A stretch of DNA of 64,000 bases, taken from Sipunculus nudus. Taxonomy: Eukaryota > Annelida > Sipuncula > Golfingiida > Sipunculidae. The stretch is taken from contig CM049312.1 of NCBI GenBank assembly GCA_026874595.1, positions 24,793,956 through 24,857,955 on the forward strand, in the 5' to 3' direction. Under the pieces are notes generated by a model. The model worked only from the letters and a program-made list of their open reading frames with translations, was not told the DNA's origin and searched no databases. Each line of letters starts with the position of its first letter. Within the stretch, counting starts at the first letter, position 1. Shown here piece by piece: positions 35,941 to 47,400 of the stretch. The position numbers and the translations under genes were made by a program.

Positions 35941-37556
35941 TGCCAGTTATCATCCAATGTCGGGCACTAGGAGAACGAAGAACCGTTGTACAAATGATTA
36001 TATAATTTATTAATATTAGGCACTCTCCATGGCGCATTCGATAATCTTTGGAGATGGAGGAAAATAACATCAAGGACCTTGTGTGGGTTACCACAACGCA
36101 AGTAGAAAATCGAAGCCTGGTCACTAACGATTGTACATTTGATATCGTTATATTTGTCTTTTATGATCCCACTCGTTATATTTTTATTTAATAGTGGTGA
36201 AACAGAAAACAACATCGGATAAATTATCATACATTTATTCATTTAGAAGATTGTGAAATCATTTTCTGGTAAAGAAAATGCCCGTATCGGGGGGGGGGGG
36301 GGGCTCGTTCACACAAACACACCCACACAGTAATGTGCATTTTCAATGGATTACCACCTCATCCTCCAGAATGATGAGCATATTTCGCATAGCTTTAGGC
36401 TACTACGTCGCTGAATGTGCTATAAACAAAGACTCTCTAAGAGCCACCAAACACTTTATATAACGACCACAAGATCCTGCACCGCATGAAGAGACAACCC
36501 CCGTTCACTTGCCGGACTTGCATTAATATATAAATACTATTGTATTATCTAAAGATGCACATGTGAAAGTATACCGATACCCGATTACCAGCTGTATACA
36601 CCACACAATGAAGAACAGACACGAGTACTGTTGCTGGTGCTTCCCAACTTTTCTGTGACAATTCTTGTTTCATTATTAAGCCGCCTGGGTGCCCTTGTAT
36701 CACTACTGAAATCTCGTATGTATATAAATCCAGAGCTACTGGGAATGATTAAAACACTCGACCAATGGGTTACGATGCCCACATGGTATAAGCACGACTT
36801 GAGATATCATAGCTGGTGATCACCTAATAATTTCAGGTTTTAACATAATAAAAGATAATTCCTCTCTGTCTGCGACATTTATTAAAGAACTGGTTGGTCA
36901 GATTCCATTCATTCTTTTCACTTCGACTCAGATAAGAGTTTGATTGAAGCATGTCATAGTGATACAAAAATATACATATAAATGCTCAGCTAACACTGTG
37001 AAAAACAATGCATCTCAAGAGTCAAAATCACTATTTTGCATCAAAATTAAGGAATCATAAGTGACACAAAATGTCTTATGCAACATTTCAAGCTATCAAA
37101 GATCAAGATGTATACATAATAGCAAGGTAAAATCAAGGTTCATTTAATTTTTATAACCTATAAGTGTCAAACATTTTAACTACCTAACAGATTTTCTTCC
37201 AATAATATAAAATAACTGTCAGGCAGTCCTGGATTTTCTCATTGTGATTTAAATTTATTTAAATAGATCATTTTAGCTCTCGACAGTACAAGATGTAAAC
37301 CTGTGGTTTCTAGTACAAAGCTTAAAACCCATGTGGCGCCTCTACTTGTGAAAAACTTCAGATTTTTTTAAATTATGAAAAACGCACTTGTCTGTCAGTG
37401 TATGTGCGTATTGGTGTATATCAATATTATGTATTAAAATAGCCCCATGAACGTTACTCACGCATATAGGGTCCGAGGGATTCCCAGAAAGATGGACTTC
37501 TGTCTTGCGTCTTTTTTTTAAAGGGGGGGGGGGGGGGGGGGGACAAATGTACCATT

Positions 37557-38100
37557 AAGCTGCCTTTCCATACATGCGACCCTGCACGGGTTAAATCTAA
37601 ACAATGTAAAATATTATCAGTGTCCTTTTTCCATAAGCTCAGGTTCCAATGCAGATTTTTTAACTCCAGCAGTGTTGGATTTTTTGCGGGACCAGCATGC
37701 GGATGTCACATGCAGTACAACTGTTGCCGGTATGTGCCGCAGTCTTTGGACATAATGAACGGGTTGACAAAGTGTAAATGCTGCATAAAAGAATATACAA
37801 CCAGACTTATCGAGATATGGCCTAGAAGCCAACTCAAGGGAAAGTGTGGCATGAGATGGCCACCGTAGAAGCCTGGGAGATATAATATTTAAATCCACTC
37901 CAAGTTTTGCCTCGCCAGTTTATGTGTTTAAACTGATTATTGAAATACATATTACACTAAAAGTTAAGAAACTTTATATAATTAGTGCATGCACTGACCA
38001 CAAAAAAACGTGTCATCCGCATGCGCGACCCGCACATATGAAAAGGGGACCTGCACCGGTTCTACACAGTCAAAAATCTACATGTATGGAAAGGCAGCTT
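37557..38100. mobile_element. 544-bp element bounded by a perfect 20-bp inverted repeat
   Basis: AAGCTGCCTTTCCATACATG at 37557-37576 is the exact reverse complement of 38081-38100. Inside are CATGCG and CCTGCAC motifs near both ends. No transposase and no clear target duplication, so the class is unresolved (probable MITE). Confidence 0.65.
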
Positions 38101-38344
38101 CAGACAGTTAACCAAAAGGTGCAAATTCGCATGCAGGGGTTTGAACCATTCTATCTCACATATATGCCAAGGCTCAACAGAGGCTCCTGAGGAAATCTAG
38201 GAAATTTATGGGAATACTTAAGACAAAAAATGAGGATTTCATAGAACATTTCAGCCTAAAAATACAGTTCTCCCTGCACAATCTCCAGCTTATCTCCAGG
38301 CAGCTTCTAGATGCAATTTTGAATTAAAAAAAAAGAGCTGGCTG

Positions 38345-40468
38345 TTATCAATAAGAAGTGGCCCATGGGCCATGACGCTCAGCTAATTTAGACTGGGTGC
38401 TCTTTTTTTATTAATGTTATATATTGTCTGTGAGGAGTGGCCTATGGCTAAAATTACAGTTTTGAAAAAATTGACAGAAAATAAAAATTTCAGGATTTAA
38501 AGGAGACCTGCCAAGGACCCCCCTGGATTTCACAATAAAGGTTTCCAAGGAAAATGGATACAATTTGTACCCTGTCTGTCTGGGTGCTCAAAATCATGTT
38601 TCTGGTCCATAGCTGGCAGAATATAGCTAGGTCACCATGATCCAATTTCTGATTTCAAAGGAGAATTGCCAAGGATTTCCCTAAATGTCATGTTAGAAGA
38701 TTCTAGGGCTAATGAATACAATTTGTGCCTTGTCTAACTGGGTGCTCAAAACCATTTTTTTGCCCAAAGGTCACACAATATAGGTCACCATGACCTAAAT
38801 TCAGGTTTCCAAGGACACTTGACCAAGACCTCTGTGAATTTTATATTAAAAGATTCTAGGCCTAATGGATACAATTTGTGCCCTGTCTGACTGTCTGGAT
38901 GCTTATATGACATATTTTCTGATAGGTTGCAAAATATGGGTCATGGTGACCTAATTTCAGTCTTCCAAAGACATTTGCCAAGGACATCTCAATATGTTAC
39001 ATTAGGAGATTCTAGACCTAGATTCTAGACAAATACAATGTGTGCCCTGCCTGACTTTCTGTATGCTCAAAATCCTGTTTTCGGCCTGTAGGTCACAAAA
39101 TGTAGGTCAATATGACCTAATTTCAGGTTTCCAAGGAGATTTGCCAAGGACCTCCCAGAATGTTGCATTAGAAGATTCTAGGCCTAACAGATACGATTTG
39201 TGCCCATCTGACATTCTCAAAATTAGGTTTTTGTCTCGCAGGTCACAAAATATATGACACCATGACCTAATTTCAGGTTTCCAAGGATTTTCGCCTAGAG
39301 CCTCCTAGGAAATTGTGTAAGAAGATTCTAGGCCTTACAGATACGATTTGTCCCCATCTGACATTCAGGGTGTTCATACAACATCTTATTCCTATAGGTC
39401 ACAGAATATAGGTCACAGTGACCTAATATCTGGTTTCCAAGGACATTTGCCTAGGACCTCCCTAAATGTCTTGGAGGATTCTAGGCCTAATGGATACTAT
39501 TTGTGCCCCTTCCGACTGTCTGGGTGCTCAAAATCATGTTTTCAGGCCCATATGTCACAAAATATAGGTCACTATAACCTAATTTCAGGTTTCCAAGGAG
39601 AATTGCCTAGAAATTCCCAGGATATGGAGTTAAAAGATTCTAGGCCTCCAGATATGATTTGTCCCCATCTGACATTCAGGATGCTCATATGACATTTTCC
39701 CTATAGGTCCCAGAATATAGGTCACAGTGACCTAATTTTAGGTTTCTTAGGACATTTGCCTAGGACCTCCCTTAAAGTCACATTGGAGGATTCTAGCCCT
39801 TATTGATTCAATTTGTGCCCCTTCTGACTGTCTGGAGGCTCAAAATATTGTTTTCGGCCTGTAGGTCACAAATTGTGGGTCAATATGACCTAATTTCAGG
39901 TTTCCAAGGAGATTTGCCTAGGACCTCCCAGAATGTTGCATAAGAAGATACGATTTGTGCCCATCTGACATTCTAAAAATCAGGTTTTTGTCTCGTAGGT
40001 CACAAAATATAGGACACCATGATCTAATTTCAGGTTTCCAAGGATTTTCGCCTAGAGCCTCCTTGGAAATTGTGTAAGATGATTCTTGGCTTTACAGATG
40101 ATTTGTCCCCATCTGACATTTAGGGTTTTCATACATCTTTTTCCTATAGGTCACAGAACATAGGTCACAGTGACCTAATTTCTGGTTTCCAAAATATCAT
40201 GTTGGAGGATTCTAGGCCTAATGGATACAATCTGTGCCTAATCTGACTGTCTGGGTGCTTAAATCATGTTTTCGGCCCGCAAGTCACAAAATATAGGTCA
40301 CCATGACCTAATTTCAGGTTTCCAAGGAGATTTGCCCAGGACCTCCCTGGATGTACAGTTAGAAGTTCCTAGGTCTAATGGTTAAGATTTGTGCCCTGTT
40401 AACGGACTGACGGATGCCGGACAAGGGGTGATCACTATAGCTCAGATGACTTACAGTCAGCTGAGCTA
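38345..40468. mobile_element. hairpin-ended repeat element E1 with about 12 tandem units of about 155 bp
   Basis: The left end carries GGCCCATGGGCCATGACGCT then CAGCT, matching left ends elsewhere in the window. The body is about 12 diverged units with TAATTTCAGGTTTCCAAGGA, GATTCTAGGCCTAATGG and ATTTGTGCCC. The right end is GACGGATGCCGGACAAGG followed by the 31-nt hairpin 40438-40468 and CTAA. Related units recur inside the SFSWAP introns. No coding capacity. Confidence 0.75.
38629..40309. promoter_or_regulatory. array of AGGTCAnnnTGACCT palindromes
   Basis: Six exact IR3 palindromes at 38782, 39104, 39410, 39719, 40162 and 40295 (each 15 nt). Three of them read AGGTCACAGTGACCT, the textbook estrogen response element. 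Four more differ by one base (38629, 38938, 39566, 39877). They sit one per repeat unit. Whether any protein binds them here is unknown. Confidence 0.7.
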
Positions 40469-41384
40469 ATAATACCACGGCAGTTATATATAGCAATAGT
40501 TATTCAGAAATGACAGCTTTATCAGAAACACTAGTGTGAAGTGAAAACAATACAGGATAATATGGAAGATTATAGCCTAAATGCTGGCTGCAGCAAATAT
40601 ATGAAATTATTTATAGGTGGCAATTTTTTCATAGGAAAATATAGGCAATATAGAGTCAATGACAAGAGCGCACGTGGCTTTGAAGCTCAACACCGGCAGA
40701 GTAGAAACCTACCTGTTCACAAAGAGAGTAAAATCCTGTACTTCCCCAAAACTAGCAGGTTATTCATCCATCTTATATCATCTCCCCTTTCCTGTTAGGC
40801 ACACAATAAATATACTTTCTTACATCACACGCAAAACTGCAAACATTGTCAATCGTAGGATTTGTTAATATCAACAAATAACCAATTACAAACACATCCT
40901 AATACTGACCGAGGCATTCAGGCTCAAGGTAATAAAAAGGAAAATTAATATAGGTATCAATGAAGACTGGTCCATTGCAAGATGGTATCAATACTTGAGG
41001 ATGTGTCGTGAAAGGTATTAAGCACACACTGAATAAAACACTTCTGGGTGTGCTGAGGTAATAAGCGATTGTCATTAACAAGAGCTGGTCACATGTATGG
41101 CTAGCAAACGGAAAGCTGGCCACAAAAGGGAATAGCCCTGCTCTGTTGTCACACTCCACAATGATGTCAGCAAAACATTTCAATGTAATGTTTCAAGAAA
41201 TATAATCATGACTTGTTTCACATTTTATGACCAAAATCTAGTTTTTTTCAGCTATGCCAGTCAATAAAGTATTTTTACACTTCAGTTTCTGAAGATTAAG
41301 TACCTTTTAAGAACGTCACTTTCTAACCGTTCTGGTACGACAGTTTTTCTGTGTGTCTGTTTGTGTTAATGTTTGTGTGTTGCA

Positions 41385-41438
41385 TCATTTGTCTGTCTTC
41401 ATGGTCTGAAGCATTGCCCTCACTTTTGCACGGAGTTC
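41385..41438 (-). CDS. SFSWAP: SFSWAP last coding exon
   Basis: After GAGCAG it encodes [17 protein letters not shown] and stops at TGA 41387-41385. It matches the vertebrate C-terminal motif DLMAKVRAML, so this tiny 54-nt exon is well supported. Confidence 0.9.
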   Translation of the reverse strand, partial: ELRAKVRAMLQTMKTDK

Positions 41439-44400
41439 CTGCTCAAAACAAAAGAAATTGTGTAAGTGTAAAATTCACATTCCCAGTGTGGATATTATAA
41501 TACATTACATTAACTTTAACACTAGTGTTATGAGAAGATACTGTCAATGTCTTAAGTAAAATATTTTGAATTAAATACAAAACAATTCCAATACACTGAA
41601 AGTAAAAACAGCAAATTCAGTCCTACTAATACACAGGTTATTTACTTTCTTTGCTGTTTTTAAGAGATTTCAAAGTAAGCTCAGCTTTATTGATATTTTT
41701 AACAAATTTAACAGACATTTATTCAGAAAATATGTTTTTTTTATTCTTTTACAGACTTGGTGATACTGTTTAATATCAATACATCACTTTAGACACCCCC
41801 ACCTTAATTTTTTTATTTTTATTTGCAGTACACTGTAGAGGTCCAGCCACTAAACATTTTCTTTAAAGAAAAAAAAAGAATAAATCCCTGATAAGTTTTT
41901 AGCTTAAAGCGTTTTTACCTGTTATGCTACGGTCACAATGTGAAACTGCCGCCTGCCGATTTTTAGACATCGGCGGATTCTTAAAGTTACATGCCGCCGG
42001 CCGATTTTTTGCAAATCGGTGCGAGTGGTCATAAATAACTGCCAGTACAAGGCTGCCTGACGGGCTCCGGGCGGCCCAAGGCAGTGTCTAAATTCGAGGG
42101 GGTGTGTGACGTCATCAGGGTGTTGGCCGGTGGCAGTTAGGCGACAGACCGGCAGCCGTCAGATTTTACCTGCCACCTCTCGGTGACCTGGCGGACACCG
42201 GCCATTTACACCTGCCAATACACCGTTCTAATTGCCACCGGATGGAGCCCGCCCGATAATCTGACGGCGGCAGTCTGGTTCCCGGTTGGATATATAAACC
42301 TAGATTGCTCTCGTATCACTACAAAGTGTACCATCAACCATTTATTATCAACCATTTTCCATCAACCATTATTATCAACCATTTCCTTCCAACAAGATGC
42401 CCCCTAAAGACAAGGGAAAGGACAAGGCGCCAGCCCCAAAGCGAGTATGTTGTATGGTGGATGGCCTCGGATTTATATTCAGGGGTCCGGGAGTCTGCAA
42501 TCGGCAGATCGCCGTCCTGCCACCTACCAACACCGACAGCTGCCTCCCAGCTGCCTTTCAATCTCCGCCCTGCCGCTGGCAGATATTTTGAAATCGTACG
42601 GTGGCATGTCGGCAGCATAACGGCAGCAGGCCGGATGCTAGAGAGTGGCAGTTAGATCCTACCGATCGCCGGCCGAAGTTTGAAGGACCTCGAGCCCCAC
42701 GACCGAATAAAAATCGCGTTGCTGCCCGCCTGCCGCTTGATAGCCACCGCGCGACTTCGAAATGCGCCCGGCCGGCGACCTGACGACTGGCATAATTGGA
42801 AAAAATCGGCCGGTGGCAGACAGAATTTTAACTTTTTCTTAAAATTTCAGCGGCGTCCTAGCGGCGTCTAAAATGCCGACTGCCGCCTGCCGATTGTGCC
42901 TGCCACCGAGCTGCCACCTGCCGAATTTTAGTGAAAACTGGCAGTTACCACGCCGGCAGGCGGCATTTAATGATTTGTGACCGTAGCATTAAGCATTACA
43001 TTTCTGTAATTATCCTGTAGTTCCAATGATTGTATGTTTTTTTTATAGAAAATCTACTATAAACAGAAAATATAATTGCCCTGCCACAATGATTTCTGAC
43101 AAAAAGGTGACAGAGAATCCCAAACTTGTTTTTATCCTTACACTTCATTATTACTGTACATTACATTTTATGTTTATTATTTAATATTACATATAATATA
43201 GATATATATAAAAATTCTCACCTCTGGGGCTTTGCTATCGCTGTCTGTGTTTTCTTGACTTTCATCGGTGGAATCAGATCCTGAACTTTCACTACAAAAT
43301 GACAAAAATAATCATCATTAAAATGAAACGTGTACATGCTTCCACCCAAAGGCAGCCAGAATGCCCAGTGAACTGTTTAAATAGCACAACCAGTGGTAGA
43401 CAAAATGACATTTTCGTGGCCTGCAGATTATCTTTACTTTTATACTGTTTTGTGTCTTCTGACAGTTTAACAAACAATTCCAGTGTACATCATAAGACTT
43501 GCAGCCTTGGTTTGCAGGATTTCATCAAAATCATTTTTTCTTATTTCCAGGAAATCTAGGAATCCATGATGAAAAGCCAAGTAGTGAACTGTCTTAATAA
43601 TAGATATCAACAGGGGCCTTTAATATTTCATCATTATGATATTACAAATACCTAGATACATATAGATATTAGGGTGAGTTACTAGTGAGTATGATTTACT
43701 AAATCATAGTAAACGTTGAAACAAAGGTCCATAGCCCTGCCAGCTGCAAAAAAAAACACAGTTAGTCAACCTGAACAGACATTATATAAAATAACTCACA
43801 CTGACTCTTCCTCTTGTGCATCCTTATCCTTCATTACTACATCCTTGACAGCATCACCCCCAGCATCCACGGAGCAGGTCACAGTGCCCTCTAGTGCCCC
43901 GTTACCATCTGACACAGCTGTGGACTTGCTCTCTTCTTCTAATGAGCCTTTAGTGTTTTCTCTTCCTTCTTTTTTCTTACTGTCTTCTCTTTTATGTTCT
44001 CTTCTTTTCTTTTCTTCTCTTCTTTTGTCTTTCTTGTGTCTGCTACTCTCCTTTGCTCTAATTAAGACAAGATAGAAAAGTGCAAGAACTGTGAGCTTGT
44101 AAACATATGGTACTAAGGATAGAGGCACAGTGCACAGATGCGACAGAAACTGCCTCTGTGAGCTGTTATTCCAGAAAAAAATAAACTTAAATTCTATTAG
44201 AGATGCTACCCAATAATCTTTCAATTAGAGAGAGAGAGCAAGTGTAATGAACACGGAGGAGATTTCACTTGAACCTTAAAATTCTGAGTGATAACAAGAA
44301 TATATGTCTGACTGCAGTACATTATTTTGAATATGTGATACAAAGCATAGTCAATGATAGAACAGTTAAACTGATGTAACTGCCATTTATCAGCCTAAAG

Positions 44401-47400
44401 GGCAAGGGGAAATAGAGTGAGGTGTGTTGCATAATATAGCATGTAGGTCTGCAGCCGAAATGTGTATGTAGGTTGTGCCAACTACCACAAAATCCAGAAA
44501 GCTGTCCAAATTGTATACATATGCAAAATTTATGGCATATAAATCAAACCACTACTAAGATATGAGTGATTTTAGCCCACGGCAGACAAACAGACGGATG
44601 CTGTGCAAAAATGGTTGCAGGTGGCCCCTCCCCTTTTGTATATGATAAAGAGCTACATGAGATACATACACATGCAAAATTTTGGCCAAATTGGTCAAAC
44701 AGCTCCCTAGATATGTGCTTGGATGTCTGCAGCATAAACTAGAATGTAGGTGGTGCCACCTGTCATAAAATCAAGATCGCTGTCCAGGATGTATAAACCT
44801 GCAAAATTTTAGGCAGATGAAATCAAACCACTACTGAGATATGAGTGATTTTAGCCCACGGCAGAAAAATAGATGGACACTGTGCAAAAACGGTTGCGGG
44901 TGGCCCCTCCAGTTTTGTGTATGATTTAGAGCTATATGAGATCTATAAACATTCAAAATTTTGGCCCAATCTGTCAAACATTTCCTGAGATATGAGCTTG
45001 GATGTCTGCAGTGTAAACTAGAATGTAGGTGGCGCCAGCTGTCATAAAATCAAACAAGTGACCCATGGGTCATGACGCTCAGCTGACTGGGAAGAGATTC
45101 GCAAAAGGAAATTTTATCATCTGAATGGTAGTATATACCCATTCAACTGAAGCATCAAACAGATTAACCAACAGGCAAAGTTGTGTCTGTATTTATATAT
45201 CTCAAAAATAGAGAAAAAATGTGTAAACTTGAAAAAAAATACAGGTGACTCCACCTTAATGGTCAATATCCATGCAAAGAATCATGGTGATCTCTGCATT
45301 AGTTGTTCAGATACTTCTGCTTTTGTATCAAATTGTCCATTATTCTGAGGGATACTTCGGAGTCCTATAGCTTGAAGGATATGGGAAACAGAGACCTAAT
45401 TTCAGGTTTCCACAGACACTTTTCATGGGCCTCCTAGCATTACAAGAATGCAGAATCTAGGTCCAGTTGTTACGATTTGTACCCTGTTGACAGATAACAA
45501 TATCTTTAAAGGTCTCTAAAAACAGGAAAAAAATTGTAAAAAATTGAAAAAAATAGAGGTGGGGCATCCAGTCTGCAGAAACTGATGGAACACCTCATGA
45601 TCAATATATATGCCAAAAATCATGAACATCAGTGTTGCAGTTATTGAGATACAGCAGTTTTTGTATCAAATTTTTCATTATTCTGGGGGGTATTTTGGAG
45701 CCATACAGCTTAAAGGATATGGGTAACAGAGACCTAATTTCAGGTTTCCATGAAGAATTTTCATGGGTCTCCCAGTGTGTCAAGAATGAAGATTCTTGGC
45801 CCAGTTGTTATGATTTGTGCCCTGTTAACAGATGCTCATATCTTTAAATGTCTCAAAAATTGAGAAAAAAATTTGTAAAAACACCCGAACAAATACAGAT
45901 GGTGCCACCAGTCTCCAGAAACTGATGAAACACTCAATGATCAATAACCATGCAAACAATTATGGTATCTCTGCATTAGTTGTTCAGATACTTCAGCTTT
46001 TGTATCAAATTTTCCATAATTCTGAGCTGTATTTTGGAGTGCCATAGCTCAAAGGATATGGGTAACAGAGACCTAATTTCAGGTTTCCATGGAGACTTTT
46101 CATTGGTCTCCCTGTGTGTCAAGAATGAAGATTCTAGGTCCAGTTGTTACAATTAGTACCCTGTTGACAGATGATAGCATCCTAAAAGGTCTCAAAAATA
46201 GAGAAAACAATTCGTAAAAACAAGGGACCTATGGGTCACTATGCTCAGCTGACGTTAACCTTGAAGGTAAAAATCTAAAATAATATCAAACGGAGATAAA
46301 GTGTAAGAGGAAGAGGTAATAAAGGCCATGGTTGGTTTATATGATTGGTTTGTATTGATGAGCAAGAAATTGTTGCAAAAAATATTTTGTGACCTGACCA
46401 TGTGTTTCCTAATGTTGAAACTAAAGCATGTGAGCAGTTTGTGAACAAATGATCTGTACTATTACCATGATCATTAGTTGGTTTTTCGATTAACTGTTGA
46501 CATTTCAGTAGTTTACACATTTGTTCAATTGAATCTATTTTTTTGTATAATATATATTATTAAATATATATGTATTTTTTTAATGAAATGTATACAGTTG
46601 AAATATAGCTAATTAACATCATAAAACAGGGCAAACAAAGCCTGATCTCAAATTCTGCTGAGGCAGGAAAATAATGAACAAATGTTTGTATTAAATCCTC
46701 ATTTTTTTAACACATCAATTATTTTCTAATTTGAGTTTATATTTCTATACATTTCCAATTTAACATATATATCTGAATATAAAAGTTGATTCATAATTCT
46801 CAATTGCATCATCATAAATCTCAATCTTGTCAGATAACACCACATCATGCATACAAATGTTTATTTATTTTTTAACCACAAAAATATATCTTTTAAATCT
46901 GCAAAACAATAAATATCTAAAAATAATACTTGATTTAGAATTCACAATTTTTAATTGTGTCTTTATTTATCCATAATGTGCTTCATATTTTATAATAATT
47001 TAAGCATACTGATGGGTTCAATTATATTTGTTAAAATCATTTAAAAGAAAATTGATTTCTTTAAAAATGCTACATTACACAACATTGCATCTTCTGGATT
47101 ACACCTTGAATTATTTTTCAAGGAAAGTTTTTGCATATCGGAGTGGAAACAGCATTACAATTAAGGAGATACAGTGAAAAACAATAACAATTACTGCATA
47201 ACATTTGGTGGGTTGGGTTTGCAGGGGGGGGGGAGGGGGGCCGTGATTGGGGTGGTGATATGAGAATAACTGTACACCTGTCACAGCAGGGGATCTCCCC
47301 CAGTGACTGTAACAAATCAGAAACCCTGGCATAGCTGACTTCCAGTGACCTGGAGTGGGACCCTGCATCTGTAATCAAAGCAAGTGACTACAGAAAAAAA

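Larger units (their letters stand above)
33930..38340. other. intergenic region between convergent genes
   Basis: Holds a long (TA)n tract, a tRNA-like SINE fragment, G runs at 36289-36303 and 37525-37542, and a 20-bp inverted-repeat pair (listed). Otherwise AT-rich with no supported gene. Confidence 0.5.

Noticed and set aside
37617-37898. Overlapping 82- and 93-codon frames on both strands
   Set aside because: They lie inside the inverted-repeat element at 37557-38100 with no similarity to known proteins.
43716-44075. 119-codon plus-strand frame rich in Ser/Leu
   Set aside because: Antisense shadow of the SFSWAP Lys/Glu-rich exon.
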